From the NCBI GenBank assembly GCA_022841905.1, contig JALHQO010000002.1, positions 1 to 64,000 of the forward strand: a stretch of 64,000 nucleotides of DNA, in the 5' to 3' direction. Positions within the stretch are counted from its first letter, which is position 1. Each line of letters begins with the position of its first letter. Shown here piece by piece: positions 22,252 to 34,404 of the stretch. The notes below the pieces were generated by a model. The model did no database searches, was not told the origin of the DNA, and worked only from the letters and a program-made list of their open reading frames with translations. This DNA comes from Hyphomonadaceae bacterium. Lineage in GTDB: Bacteria > Pseudomonadota > Alphaproteobacteria > Caulobacterales > Aquidulcibacteraceae. The translations under genes and the position numbers were made by a program.

Positions 22252-22722
22252 GTGCGCCTGCTGATCGCAGCGGTCGGGCGGCTGCGCGACGGGCCGGAAG
22301 CCACGCTCACGGCTGACTACATCGCCCGCGCGACCAACGCCGGGCGCCAAATTGGCTTCAAGAGCGTCGATCTCGTCGAAGTCGAAGGTAAGCCACCCGG
22401 CGACATGCGCGCCGAAGCCTCGGCCCTTTATCGCGCCACGCCTGACGAAGCGCGCAAAGTGCTCTGCGATGAGCGCGGCGCCGAATGGACCTCGCGCCAT
22501 CTTGCTGAAAAGCTCGCGCGCTGGCGCGATGACGGCCAGGCCTGCACGACATTCTGGATCGGCGGCGCCGACGGAACGTCACAGAGCATTAAGGATAACG
22601 CTGATGAAAAGCTGGCTTTTGGCCGCCAAACATGGCCGCACAAGCTGGTTCGCGTGATGTTGGCCGAGCAAGTTTACCGGGCTCTCATGATATTGTGCCG
22701 TACTCCTTATCACCGGGACTAG
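22252..22722 (+). CDS. rlmH: 23S rRNA (pseudouridine(1915)-N3)-methyltransferase
   Basis: A 156-residue SPOUT-fold enzyme that methylates pseudouridine 1915 in helix 69 of 23S rRNA. The start is GTG. Family landmarks are LCDERGAEWTSRHLAEKLA, FWIGGADGTS, and the C-terminal knot AEQVYRALMILCRTPYHRD. It is the last of the compact nadD-rsfS-rlmH group; the EnvC-like gene begins 25 bases later. Confidence 0.95.
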   Translation: MRLLIAAVGRLRDGPEATLTADYIARATNAGRQIGFKSVDLVEVEGKPPGDMRAEASALYRATPDEARKVLCDERGAEWTSRHLAEKLARWRDDGQACTTFWIGGADGTSQSIKDNADEKLAFGRQTWPHKLVRVMLAEQVYRALMILCRTPYHRD

Positions 22723-22747
22723 AGATTCCGGGTGATGGGTATTGGTC

Positions 22748-23893
22748 ATGATGCGAGGCGCAAAACGCGCCCGCGCTCTTGTCGCATGCGCGGCGGGAGC
22801 GCTTGCGGTTCTCCTGACGGGCGCAGCTGACGCCCAGACTCGCACTGTGTCGCAAGTTGAGCGCGATCGCCGCGCCGAGACCGCGCGCGCCGAACGCTTG
22901 CGCGACCAAGCGGCTGCCGCACGCCGCGAAGCCCGCGCACTCGACGCCCGCCTGACCGAAGCGGGCCGCCGTCGCAGCGAAGCCGAAGCAGCTGCCGCTG
23001 CGGCCGAGGAACGCCTCGCCGCCCTGCGCGACCAAATCAACATCGAACAAGACCGCCGCCTGCATGCGCGCGACGCGCTTGAGCGCGCCTTGGTCAACGC
23101 CGCCTTCGCACGCCGCCGCATCGATCCGTCAGCCGCGCGCGCCAACATCCTTGCCCGCGCGCTGGCGCCAGAGGTATCGGCCCGCGAGCGCAACGCCGCT
23201 CAGTCTTTGACCGAAGCGCGCACGCTGGAAGCGGCGATCCACGAGGAACAACGCATCCTTGCCGACGCCCAAGCCGCCATCGATGGCGAGCGCGGCGAGA
23301 TCGTCATGCTGTTGGCCCGCCGCCGCTCGGCCGAGGCCCAGTACGCCAACGACGCCCGCGCCGCTGATCGGCGCGTCCGCACCCTGGCTGCCGAGGCCCG
23401 CACCCTCCGGGACCTGGCCAACCGGGTGCAGCCAGCCTCGGCCCCCCGCGCCGGCGGCGGTTCCAGCGGCGCAACCTCGATCCCCGCCGCCTGGCTAGCC
23501 CCGACCTCCGGCCGCATCGCCCGCGCTTATGGGGTTCGCGAGGGCCAAGGGGCTGCCGCACAAGGGGTTCTTCTGGCCACCCGCGCCAGCGCTCAGGTCG
23601 TCTCGCCCGCCGCGGGCGAAGTCGCCTATGCCGGCGTGTTCAGAAGCTACGGCCAAGTCTTGATCCTGAACCTAGACGGTGGTTACGCTGTCGTGCTCAC
23701 CGGGCTTCACACCATCTCCGCCCGGGTGGGAGATCGCGTCAGCGCGGGCCAGCCTGTCGGTGAAATGTCAGCCTCAGCCACGCCGGCGCCGGAATTGTAT
23801 GTGGAAGTGCGACGGAACGGCCAAGCGGTCGATCCTGGGCGTTGGCTCACCGCAAGAGGGCTTGCCGCGGATCAGAGCATACGGGCTGGTTAA
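22748..23893 (+). CDS. EnvC-like murein hydrolase activator (degenerate M23/LytM domain)
   Basis: About 381 residues: a signal peptide ending near ADA/Q, a long coiled coil (about residues 30-235, rich in Ala, Arg and Glu), and a C-terminal LytM domain (VSPAAGEVAYAGVF ... LYVEVRRNGQAVDPGRWL). The HxH zinc motif is replaced (ELYVEVR rather than ELHFEVR), as in EnvC, whose LytM domain activates amidases without cutting peptidoglycan itself. Its position before ctpA is the usual alphaproteobacterial order. ATG 22751 is also possible. Confidence 0.88.
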   Translation: MMRGAKRARALVACAAGALAVLLTGAADAQTRTVSQVERDRRAETARAERLRDQAAAARREARALDARLTEAGRRRSEAEAAAAAAEERLAALRDQINIEQDRRLHARDALERALVNAAFARRRIDPSAARANILARALAPEVSARERNAAQSLTEARTLEAAIHEEQRILADAQAAIDGERGEIVMLLARRRSAEAQYANDARAADRRVRTLAAEARTLRDLANRVQPASAPRAGGGSSGATSIPAAWLAPTSGRIARAYGVREGQGAAAQGVLLATRASAQVVSPAAGEVAYAGVFRSYGQVLILNLDGGYAVVLTGLHTISARVGDRVSAGQPVGEMSASATPAPELYVEVRRNGQAVDPGRWLTARGLAADQSIRAG

Positions 23894-23931
23894 GAGATAA
23901 CGGGCGATACTATCGCCTTGGGGAGTAGACG

Positions 23932-25239
23932 ATGCGGTTAGCTTGGATAGCGGCGCCAGTAGCCGGGGCGGCAGCTCTGGTCGGCGCTCTCGCTTGGTCC
24001 GCCCCTGAAGACAACAACCGCGGCGACGTTTACCGCCAACTCGAACTGTTCGCCGACGTGCTCGCGCGCGTCGAGCAGGACTACGTCACCGAGATCGACG
24101 AAGAAGCGGCGATGGAGGCTGCGCTGCAAGGCATGCTCGCCTCGCTCGATCCGCACTCTTCTTATCTCTCGCCGTCAGACTTCCGCGACATGCGCTTGCA
24201 GGCGCGCGGCGAATATCACGGCCTCGGCGTTGAAGTGACGATCGAAGACGGCGTCGTGCGCGTCGTTTCTCCGATCGACGATACGCCCGCCGCGCGCGCC
24301 GGCATTCAGGCAGGCGACTACTTCACCGCCATCAACGGCGAGAGCATTGTCGGCCTCACGCTGAACGACGCCGTGCAGCTGATGCGCGGCGAAGCCGGCA
24401 CCGAAGTCACCGTCACCGTGGCGCGCGAAGGCCAGGAGCCGTTCGACGTCACCATCGCCCGCCAAGTCATCAATGTCCGCGCCGTTACCGCCCGCGTTGA
24501 AGGCGGCGACATTGGCGTGATCCGCGTTTCCACCTTTAACGAGCGCACCGGCGCGATGCTGCAGGACGCCATTCGCGCTGTTCGCCGCGATTCCGGCGGC
24601 ACTCTGCGCGGCGTCGTGCTCGACCTGCGCAACAATCCAGGCGGCTTGCTCGATCAAGCCATCGAAGTGTCCGACGCCTTCCTCGACGGCGGCGAAGTTG
24701 TTTCCACACGTGGACGCCAGCCCGAAGACGTGCAGCGCTATAACGCCCGCCGCGGCGACGATCTCGCCGGCGTGCCGATCGTTGTGCTGATCAACGGCGC
24801 CAGCGCCTCGGCGTCTGAAATCGTCGCCGGCGCGCTGCAGGACCGCGGCCGCGCTTTGGTTGTCGGCACGGACTCCTTCGGCAAAGGCTCGGTGCAAACG
24901 CTGATCCCGCTGCAAGGCGGTCGCGATGGGGCGCTGCGTCTCACCACTGCGCGCTATTACACGCCAGCCGGTCGTTCGATCCAAGGCGCGGGCATTACGC
25001 CGGACCTCGAAGTCGGCGCCCGCCGTGTCGATCCCGCGCAACTGCCGCGGGGCATTTCGGAAGCGGATTTGCCGAACGCGCTTAATAACGACTCGGGTGC
25101 GCAACGTCGTGGCGCACACGTGCCGGAAGACCAACCGCCGGAAAACTGGGATCCGGAAGAGGATTATCAGCTGTCACGGGCGATGGAGTTCCTGCGCGGC
25201 GGCGTTGTCGTCGAGCGCTTGCGTGCGCGCGCCGGCTGA
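23932..25239 (+). CDS. ctpA: C-terminal processing peptidase (S41 family)
   Basis: A 435-residue periplasmic protease with an N-terminal membrane segment, a PDZ domain (about residues 85-170, GLGVEVTIEDGVVRVVSPI), and the S41 catalytic core. The Ser is in NGASASASEIVAGAL (near residue 292) and the Lys in FGKGSVQT (near 317). GGGGAG lies upstream of ATG 23932. It likely trims envelope proteins, in the functional group of the EnvC-like protein next to it. The last 60 residues are acidic and proline-rich, outside the core. Confidence 0.94.
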   Translation: MRLAWIAAPVAGAAALVGALAWSAPEDNNRGDVYRQLELFADVLARVEQDYVTEIDEEAAMEAALQGMLASLDPHSSYLSPSDFRDMRLQARGEYHGLGVEVTIEDGVVRVVSPIDDTPAARAGIQAGDYFTAINGESIVGLTLNDAVQLMRGEAGTEVTVTVAREGQEPFDVTIARQVINVRAVTARVEGGDIGVIRVSTFNERTGAMLQDAIRAVRRDSGGTLRGVVLDLRNNPGGLLDQAIEVSDAFLDGGEVVSTRGRQPEDVQRYNARRGDDLAGVPIVVLINGASASASEIVAGALQDRGRALVVGTDSFGKGSVQTLIPLQGGRDGALRLTTARYYTPAGRSIQGAGITPDLEVGARRVDPAQLPRGISEADLPNALNNDSGAQRRGAHVPEDQPPENWDPEEDYQLSRAMEFLRGGVVVERLRARAG

Positions 25240-25270
25240 GCGTTAAGACCTTAGTAACAAAGGCTAACGC
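25240..25270 (+). promoter_or_regulatory. Short inverted repeat overlapping a CtrA-like half-site pair
   Basis: GCGTTA (25240-25245) is inverted as TAACGC (25265-25270), with CCTT/AAGG inside. TTAA at 25243 and GTAAC seven bases later resemble the CtrA box (TTAA-N7-TTAAC) with one mismatch. No T-run follows, so it is a weak terminator at best. It lies between ctpA and the polysaccharide deacetylase gene, where a promoter would be expected. Confidence 0.25.
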
Positions 25271-25321
25271 GGCCGTTTGAGCTAGTGACGGGCGCCGCGA
25301 ATTGCGTGATCTTTCGCGCCT

Positions 25322-26524
25322 ATGATTCGCCCGAGATTAAGCGCGCAGCGATCGCCGCAACGGCCCGCCTCGCCCGGGGCAAAACGCCGTCTGCCGCAGA
25401 TCAATCACAAACTTGCGGCGCTTGGCGCCGCGGTCGTGTTCGCTTTCGTTGCGTTCGGCGCAGTGCAGTTGTTCGGCGATCCGAGCGCCGCTGGCCCGCG
25501 CAGCGTACTTGCGCTTGAACCAGGCAGTACCGAGGGCGATGCGCCGGTCGTCTCCTTTGCCGAAGCAGCCGAAGACGGCGCCGACATGCAGCACTTCGGT
25601 TTGGACGAACTGCCGTTCGCGGGCGAGATCGGCGAGATCGACGCCACCGGCGAACTGCGCGTGGCCGTGGTTGAATCGCCCAGCACGCCGATCAATGCGC
25701 GCCGCCCCGCTTCGCCGCTGCCACGCGCGCCGATCGCCGGCTTGACCGAGCCCGGGCCAAACGGCGTTCTGCCGATCATCGCCGCCAATGGCCGCACGCC
25801 TGCGCAAGCTTACGCGCGCCCGTTCACACCCGTCGCTGGCCGGCCGCTAATCTCCGTCGTCGTCGGCGGCCTCGGCTTCAACGCACGCGCGACACAGCAG
25901 GCGATCGATGAGCTGCCGCCGGAGATCACGCTTTCCTTCGTGCCATACGCTGACAATCTGCAAACCTGGATCGACCGCGCCCGCGCTGCTGGCCACGAAG
26001 TCATGCTCGAACTACCGATGGAGCCGTTCGACCCCGACGCCGACGATACCGGTCCGCAAACATTGCTCGCCTCCGCAACGTCACAGCAGAACCTCACGCG
26101 GCTCGACCAATTGCTCTCGCACGCCGCCGGCTATTTTGGCGTCACCAATTATCAGGGCGCGCGCTTCGCCACCTCAGCGCAAGCATCGGCGCCGGTGGCG
26201 CAAGCGCTGCGCCGGCGTGGACTCGCGTTCATCTCGTCCGGCATCGGCCAACGATCAGCGCTCAATGTCGAGGCGCAACGCGCGGGGCTGCCGACCGCCG
26301 CCGCAGACCGCATCATCGATGTGCGCCGCGAAGCTGATGCGATCGACGATCAACTTCTCAATCTGGAAGCGTTAGCGCTGCAAAACTCTAGCGCAATCGG
26401 TGCCGGTTTCGCGTATCCGGTGACGATCGAGCAGGTCGGCCGCTGGGCCCGGGATGTCGAAACGCGCGGCTACCAATTGGCGCCAGCGTCGGCCGTGCTC
26501 ACAGCACGCGCCACGCGCCGATGA
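25322..26524 (+). CDS. Divergent polysaccharide deacetylase family protein
   Basis: A 400-residue protein with an Arg/Lys-rich N-terminus, one membrane helix (about residues 31-52), a low-complexity linker, and a C-terminal domain (about 175-390) of the divergent polysaccharide deacetylase family (PF04748): PLISVVVGGLGFNARATQQA, LSFVPYADNLQTWIDRARAAGHEVMLELPMEP and GVTNYQGARF. Most family members keep the NodB fold but have unclear activity. It regularly follows ctpA in alphaproteobacteria. rppH overlaps its stop by ATGA. Confidence 0.85.
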   Translation: MIRPRLSAQRSPQRPASPGAKRRLPQINHKLAALGAAVVFAFVAFGAVQLFGDPSAAGPRSVLALEPGSTEGDAPVVSFAEAAEDGADMQHFGLDELPFAGEIGEIDATGELRVAVVESPSTPINARRPASPLPRAPIAGLTEPGPNGVLPIIAANGRTPAQAYARPFTPVAGRPLISVVVGGLGFNARATQQAIDELPPEITLSFVPYADNLQTWIDRARAAGHEVMLELPMEPFDPDADDTGPQTLLASATSQQNLTRLDQLLSHAAGYFGVTNYQGARFATSAQASAPVAQALRRRGLAFISSGIGQRSALNVEAQRAGLPTAAADRIIDVRREADAIDDQLLNLEALALQNSSAIGAGFAYPVTIEQVGRWARDVETRGYQLAPASAVLTARATRR

Positions 26525-27021
26525 CAGAGCCAAAAGACCCGACACGCTACCGCCCCAATGTTGGCCTCGCCCTGTTTCACAAGAACGGGCTCGTCTTCCT
26601 TGCCAAACGCATCGCGACCGAAGGCCCGTATCAATGGCAAATGCCGCAAGGCGGCGTCGACCGCGGCGAGAAACCGCTCGAAGCGGCGATCCGCGAACTT
26701 GAAGAAGAGATTGGCGTAAGGGAAGAGCACGTCGATCTGCTCGAAGAAACGCCAGACTGGTATTATTACGAATTCCCCATCGACGTGCGCACAAAAATGA
26801 AGCCGCGTGGACGCTATTTGGGGCAAAGGCAAAAATGGTTCGCGTTCCGCTTCAAGGGACGTGACGCAGATATAAGACTCGATACGCATACGCCGGAGTT
26901 TGTAGACTGGCGTTGGGCGACGCTCGAAAGCGCGCCCGCTTTGGTGATCCCGTTTAAGCGCCCGACCTACGAACAAGTGGCGCAGCGGTTCAAGAAGTAC
27001 AGCGTGGGGGCTCGCACATGA
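26521..27021 (+). CDS. rppH: RNA pyrophosphohydrolase
   Basis: A 166-residue Nudix hydrolase. RYRPNVGLALFHKNG and WQMPQGGVDRGEKP lead into the Nudix box, which fits GX5EX7REUXEEXGU (GGVDRGEKPLEAAIRELEEE then IG). RppH removes pyrophosphate from the 5' end of mRNA to start decay; it may also hydrolyse diadenosine polyphosphates. YLGQRQKWFAFRFKG matches the RppH subtype. Four-base overlap with the deacetylase gene implies one operon from ctpA. Confidence 0.94.
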   Translation: MTEPKDPTRYRPNVGLALFHKNGLVFLAKRIATEGPYQWQMPQGGVDRGEKPLEAAIRELEEEIGVREEHVDLLEETPDWYYYEFPIDVRTKMKPRGRYLGQRQKWFAFRFKGRDADIRLDTHTPEFVDWRWATLESAPALVIPFKRPTYEQVAQRFKKYSVGART

Positions 27022-27058
27022 CATTCTGCCCGTTGGGCGCCGCAGAGGCGCTTGCATC

Positions 27059-27904
27059 GTGAAGAGCAACAAAGTTGTGACGCCGGTGGTGTTCGTGCAC
27101 GGCGCGTTTTGCGGCGGCTGGGCCTTCGACGGCTTTCGCGAACCGTTCGAAGCCGCAGGCTTTGAAACGCACGCGCCGAACCTGCCGCACCACGAGCGCG
27201 GCGCCGATCTCGAACAGCTCACGCAAACTGGGCTCAAAGATTACGCGCACGCGATCGCGCATTACGCGCGCGGACTGCGCGCGCCGCCTGTGCTCGTTGG
27301 GCATTCGCTCGGCGGCCTCGTCTCGCAACTCGCGGCGATCCAAGTGCCGATCGCGGGGCTCGTGCTGCTGGCGCCGAGCGCACCGTGGGGCGTGCCGCCG
27401 ACAACGCTGGACGAGCACTCCAATCATCTTGGTCTCTCGCTGCTGGGTGATTTTTGGCGCCGGGCGGTACCGCCGGATTATCGCGTCGCGCGCAACACCA
27501 CGCTCGACCGGCTGGCGCGCGAAGACGCGCGCCGCACCTTCGCACGCTTTGTGCCCGAGAGCGGGCGCGCCATTCGCGAAGCGGTGCAATGGTGGCTCGA
27601 TCACTCGATGGCCAGCCAAGCACCGGTCTACCGTATCGCCGCACCCGTGCTCGGAATTTCCGGCGGCAAGGATCGCGTGAACCCGTCCTCCACTGTGCGC
27701 CGCGTGATCCAGCGCTTCCCGGGCAACCAAGCGCACTTCCACGAATTCCCAGAGATGAGTCACTGGCTTGTCGGCGAACCGGAGGCGGCGGAAGTTTCGT
27801 CGCTCGTGCTGCGCTGGTTCGAAGCACGCGAGATTTTGCCGAAGCCGACAAAAGCCAAGCGCAAGCAGCTCACGCTATTCGGTTGGGGCGAAGCGCCGGC
27901 TTAA
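27059..27904 (+). CDS. Alpha/beta hydrolase
   Basis: A 281-residue cytoplasmic hydrolase. FVHGAFCGGWAF gives the oxyanion-hole HG motif, VGHSLGGLVS (about residues 80-89) holds the nucleophilic Ser, SGGKDRVNP carries the Asp, and EMSHWLVGE the His. The start is GTG 27059. The C-terminal tail KPTKAKRKQLTLFGWGEAPA is basic. Substrate unknown. Its stop overlaps the stop of the convergent phosphoesterase at TTAA (27901-27904). Confidence 0.85.
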   Translation: MKSNKVVTPVVFVHGAFCGGWAFDGFREPFEAAGFETHAPNLPHHERGADLEQLTQTGLKDYAHAIAHYARGLRAPPVLVGHSLGGLVSQLAAIQVPIAGLVLLAPSAPWGVPPTTLDEHSNHLGLSLLGDFWRRAVPPDYRVARNTTLDRLAREDARRTFARFVPESGRAIREAVQWWLDHSMASQAPVYRIAAPVLGISGGKDRVNPSSTVRRVIQRFPGNQAHFHEFPEMSHWLVGEPEAAEVSSLVLRWFEAREILPKPTKAKRKQLTLFGWGEAPA

Positions 27905-28890
27905 TAGACCGGCGGCGGAATTTGCGCTGGCGCGCCGCTACGGAGTCTGATCAACACGATCTCCGGCGGATTGAGAAAGCGCACCGGCACAATGCTCGTG
28001 CCAATCCCCGCCGTCACATACATCTGCTTGCCGTCTTCCTCGATCAGCCCGCAACCATAGGCGCGATTGCGCAGTGGCAAGTTTGGCCGTCCAAAGAACG
28101 GAATCGTCACCTGCCCACAATGGCCGTGGCCGGCAAGCATAAGCGCGGAGCCGGGCGGCATGTCTGCGAACGGATCGGGCGAGTGGCTGATGACGATGCG
28201 GTCCCATACGATCGAAGCGCCGTCAAAGGCGGCGTCGAAATCCGGTTCGCCCGTCATGTCGTCGGCGAGGCCAGCGATGACTATGCGTCCACCGCCGCGC
28301 CGCTCGATCTCGACATTGCGATTCCATAACGCAGCAGCGCCCGCATCTTCTAGCGCGCGCGTGATCGTCTCGCGCCGATACCAGACATCATGATTGCCGA
28401 GCACGCCGACAACGCCAAGCGGCGCGTCAAGCGCGGCGAATGCTGCGATGCCGTCGAGGATCTCGTTCTGCGCGCGCACGCTGCGCTCGACCTCCGGCGC
28501 ATGACCTCCGACATAGTCGCCCAACAGCACGACGAGATCGGGCTGCAGAGCATTCACGCGCTGCACGATCCGCTCCACGCGCTCAGCGTTGACGTGCGGA
28601 CCGCCAACATGTGTATCGCTCACCGCCGCAATCGTAATCGGCGCGCCGCGCCAGTCTGCGCTGACGATCTCGACATGCCGCACAACCAGCATGTTTGGCT
28701 CGACGAACCACGCATAAATGTTGAGCCAATACGCCGCTTCACACAGAGCGATGGCGACGCCGACAACCCAGCGCCGCCGCACGCTCATCCCGCCCCAGCG
28801 CTTCACCAGCCAAAAGCACGCCCACACGACGAGCGCGAAGCCGAGCACTGCGCCGATCAAGGCGGGCCAGAGATGAGGATGGGGCAGCAT
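27901..28890 (-). CDS. Membrane-anchored metallophosphoesterase
   Basis: A 329-residue protein: two N-terminal membrane helices (about residues 5-28 and 41-63) then a calcineurin-like phosphoesterase domain. All metal motifs are present: AVSDTHVGG, LLGDYVGGH, VLGNHDVWY and AGHGHCGQV. This is the YkuE/YaeI type, acting on phosphoesters near the membrane (some members are UDP-sugar or lipid hydrolases). It sits downstream of the atp operon, separated from it by a terminator and about 100 bases. Confidence 0.86.
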   Translation of the reverse strand: MLPHPHLWPALIGAVLGFALVVWACFWLVKRWGGMSVRRRWVVGVAIALCEAAYWLNIYAWFVEPNMLVVRHVEIVSADWRGAPITIAAVSDTHVGGPHVNAERVERIVQRVNALQPDLVVLLGDYVGGHAPEVERSVRAQNEILDGIAAFAALDAPLGVVGVLGNHDVWYRRETITRALEDAGAAALWNRNVEIERRGGGRIVIAGLADDMTGEPDFDAAFDGASIVWDRIVISHSPDPFADMPPGSALMLAGHGHCGQVTIPFFGRPNLPLRNRAYGCGLIEEDGKQMYVTAGIGTSIVPVRFLNPPEIVLIRLRSGAPAQIPPPVY

Positions 28891-28928
28891 CAGGCTTGAA
28901 TTGTGCGAAGTGCAGCGCCCAAACGCAA

Positions 28929-28959
28929 TGCGAGCCGCGCTGATCTCGCGCGGCTCGCA
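28929..28959 (-). terminator. Terminator of the ATP synthase operon
   Basis: A perfect 12-bp stem, TGCGAGCCGCGC with GCGCGGCTCGCA, closes a 7-base loop. Read on the minus strand it comes 26 bases after the atpC stop and is followed by TTGCGTTT. It separates the atp operon from the phosphoesterase gene. Confidence 0.75.
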
Positions 28960-28985
28960 CCGTTTCCCCCGCTCTGACTTGGACT

Positions 28986-29384
28986 TTAAGCCGCAGCAGC
29001 CTTCAGCGCTTCCGCTCGCGCCAGCGCGCGCTGCGCGATCTCCCGCTTCTCGTCGCTGTTGGCGTCGCGCAAATCTTCCTGCGCGTTCTTCAATTGCTGC
29101 TCGAGATCGGCGGCGCTGACGTCGGCCAGATCAACCGCCTCTTCCGCCAAGACGGTGAGCCCCTCCGGCGTCACGTCGGCAAAGCCGCCATTGACGAAGA
29201 TGCGCCGCTCGGCGCCGTCATTGATCACGCGCAGCGCGCCCGGCTTAATGACACTCATTACCGGCGCATGGTTCGGCATCACGCCGAACTCGCCTTCCGA
29301 GCCCGGCACGACGACGTGATCAACTTCGCCATTGAACAGCTCGCGCTCCGGAGAGACGAGCGCGAAGTGAAGCTTATCGGCCAC
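28986..29384 (-). CDS. atpC: F1 ATP synthase epsilon subunit
   Basis: A 132-residue subunit of the rotor stalk: an N-terminal beta-sandwich (LHFALVSPERELFNGEVDHVVVPGSEGEFGVMPNHAP) and a helical C-terminus (LEQQLKNAQEDLRDANSDEKREIAQRALARAEAL). The start is GTG at 29384, directly after the TAA of the 64-residue gene (TAAGTG), so the two are probably coupled. It is the last atp gene before the terminator at 28929. Confidence 0.95.
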   Translation of the reverse strand: MADKLHFALVSPERELFNGEVDHVVVPGSEGEFGVMPNHAPVMSVIKPGALRVINDGAERRIFVNGGFADVTPEGLTVLAEEAVDLADVSAADLEQQLKNAQEDLRDANSDEKREIAQRALARAEALKAAAA

Positions 29385-29579
29385 TTAGAACCAACCCTTC
29401 TTCTTTTTCTCAGGCTGCGGCGCTGGCGTGGGTTGAGCTTTGCCAGCGCCAAGCGCCTCGCGATCAAGCTCGGCGAGCCGCTGCCGGCCTTCAGCCACTT
29501 CGCGCTCTCGATGTTTTGCAATCTCCTTGAGATCGCCTTCCGGTATCTGACCGAGCCTATCGGCAAACCAGTGAGCCAT
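29385..29579 (-). CDS. 64-residue unknown protein between atpD and atpC
   Basis: MAHWFADRLGQIPEGDLKEI starts a small soluble protein with a charged helix (EIAKHREREVAEGRQRLAEL), an Ala/Pro linker (AQPTPAPQPE) and a striking end, KKKKGWF. It begins 24 bases after the atpD stop and ends immediately before the atpC start, so it must be co-transcribed. I recognise no family. Its position suggests a role with the ATP synthase or membranes, but this is inference; the frame has normal codon use for this genome. Confidence 0.7.
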   Translation of the reverse strand: MAHWFADRLGQIPEGDLKEIAKHREREVAEGRQRLAELDREALGAGKAQPTPAPQPEKKKKGWF

Positions 29580-29603
29580 GTGCCGCCCTCCTTCGCCGCG
29601 GAC

Positions 29604-31160
<1,557 letters not shown>

Positions 31161-31161
<1 letters not shown>

Positions 31162-31580
31162 CAGCCAATCACCTCAAGCTCGACCGGAATGTTGTTCCGC
31201 GTCGCCTTCGAGTACGGGCAAACTTGGTGAGCTGCATCGAGCAGCTCTTGCACCTGCGCGCGATCCATACCAGGGATCGCCAGCGTGATCTTTGCGGAAA
31301 GCCCCAAGCCGCCTTCTTCGCGGCCGATGCCGACTTCGCAGGTCACGATCGCTTTGCCGGCGTCGATGTTCTTTTGGCCGGCGACGAACGCCACAGCCGA
31401 GTTGAAGCAATTGGCCCAGCCGAGCGCGAACAGCTGCTCGGGGTTCGAGCCTTCACCGGTGCCGCCGAGGCCCTTCGAATGCTCCATGTGAACATAGAGC
31501 CCGCCTTCCGCCAGCGCGACTTTACCGCCGGCGCGGCCGCCTTGTGAAACAGCTTTGGTTTTGTAGAGCGTGTCAGCCAT
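31161..31580 (-). CDS. ohr: Organic hydroperoxide resistance protein (Ohr, OsmC superfamily)
   Basis: A 139-residue dimeric peroxidase that reduces organic hydroperoxides with lipoylated proteins as electron donor. Both catalytic cysteines are visible in LGWANCFNSAV (about residue 59) and AHQVCPYSKATRNN (about residue 122). Start SQGGRAGGKVAL is the typical Ohr N-terminus. No ohrR regulator is adjacent. Its location inside the atp operon, four bases after the preceding lipoprotein gene, is unusual and would tie its expression to ATP synthase. Confidence 0.92.
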
Positions 31581-31584
31581 TAGC

Positions 31585-31968
31585 TCACTCCTCTTCCATC
31601 ACGATGCGGCACTGGGCTTGCCCGGCTTCGCCATAGAGCATGTATGTCGTGCGCGCGGGGATGCGATAATAGCTGGTCGCCTCATCCGTGCGCATCTCGA
31701 CCACGAGATCGTTCTTCTGCACGCAGCGGCGCTGGGCCGAGTTCATGCCGTCAACGCGCGGCCAGCAACGTTGCATGTTCTGCCCCGCCGCCTGGCTGCG
31801 ATAGCCGCCGCCGGTGAGATCAACCGTGCGCCACGAGGCGCCGTCGCGCGCTTCATAAGCGGCCTGATCGATCTGCACGCATTCACCAAGCGGACCGACG
31901 CGGTCCGGCAATTCGGTGCAAGCACCGAGTGCGAGTAAGGCAGCAACGGAGGCGGCGCCTAATCTCAA
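31585..31968 (-). CDS. Small lipoprotein inside the atp operon
   Basis: A 127-residue protein with lipoprotein signal [17 protein letters not shown] (Cys17) and four further Cys residues ([33 protein letters not shown]) that could form two disulfides. The start lies in the atpG stop (ATGA at 31965-31968). I recognise no family. It is exported, so it should not bind F1 directly; co-expression with Ohr suggests an envelope or stress role, but this is inference. Confidence 0.72.
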   Translation of the reverse strand: MRLGAASVAALLALGACTELPDRVGPLGECVQIDQAAYEARDGASWRTVDLTGGGYRSQAAGQNMQRCWPRVDGMNSAQRRCVQKNDLVVEMRTDEATSYYRIPARTTYMLYGEAGQAQCRIVMEEE

Positions 31969-32843
31969 AGCGCCTCCGCACCGGAGATGATTTCGATAAG
32001 TTCTTTGGTGATGTTGGCTTGGCGCTGACGGTTGTAGCGGAGCGTCAGCTTGCGGATGAGATCGCCGGCATTGCGCGTGGCGTTATCCATGGCGCTCATC
32101 TGCGCGCCATAGAAGCCGGCTTGGTTTTCCAACAGCGCCTGCAGGATCTGACCGTTCAGATATTGCGGCAGCAGCGCTTCCAGAATCGCCTCTTCGCTTG
32201 GCTCGTATTCATAGACCGCGCCCTTCAGGTCCGGCGGCGTCACGCCTTCCGGCGCGCGCGCGGGAATCAGCTGCAGTGCGGTCGGCACTTGGCTGATCAC
32301 CGACTTGAAGCGCGAGAAGAACATCGTCGCGACGTCGAATGCGCCGGCATTGAACTGTTCGAGCAGCGCTTCGCTGACAGCGTGCGCGGCGTCGGTCCCG
32401 ACATTGCGATGGCCGGAGAGATCGACGTAGCCGACAATCTTATCGACATGGAGCCGGCGCAACTGGTCGCGGCCCTTCTTGCCGACCGCGAGAATCTTCA
32501 CCGTCTTGCCGGCGAGCAGCAATTCATCGATCCGTTCGCGCGCGGCGCGCACGATCTGCGTATTGAAGCCGCCGCAGAGGCCCCGCTCGCTCGTCATCAC
32601 GACAAGCAGATGCACCTGATCCTTGCCCGAGCCGCGCAGCAGCGCCGGCGCGCTATCGCCCGTCACGGCGCCGGCGAGGTTTGCGATCACGCGCGCCATG
32701 CGATCAGCGTACGGACGCGCCGCCTCTGCCGCGCTTTGCGAGCGCTTCAGCTTCGCCGCCGCCACCATCTGCATCGCCTTGGTGATCTTCTGCGTGGACT
32801 TCACGCTGGCGATGCGATTGCGAAATTCCTTTAAGCTCGGCAT
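31965..32843 (-). CDS. atpG: F1 ATP synthase gamma subunit
   Basis: The 292-residue rotor subunit: [20 protein letters not shown] starts the N-terminal helix, [14 protein letters not shown] is the conserved Rossmann part, and [20 protein letters not shown] near the C-terminus forms the second coiled-coil strand. An upstream in-frame extension to 32939 is antisense-like Arg/Ser sequence overlapping the atpA end and is not used. Ten bases separate it from atpA. Confidence 0.96.
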   Translation of the reverse strand: MPSLKEFRNRIASVKSTQKITKAMQMVAAAKLKRSQSAAEAARPYADRMARVIANLAGAVTGDSAPALLRGSGKDQVHLLVVMTSERGLCGGFNTQIVRAARERIDELLLAGKTVKILAVGKKGRDQLRRLHVDKIVGYVDLSGHRNVGTDAAHAVSEALLEQFNAGAFDVATMFFSRFKSVISQVPTALQLIPARAPEGVTPPDLKGAVYEYEPSEEAILEALLPQYLNGQILQALLENQAGFYGAQMSAMDNATRNAGDLIRKLTLRYNRQRQANITKELIEIISGAEAL

Positions 32844-32853
32844 CTCGCAATCC

Positions 32854-34389
<1,536 letters not shown>

Positions 34390-34404
34390 GGTCGGTCTTT
34401 CCCC

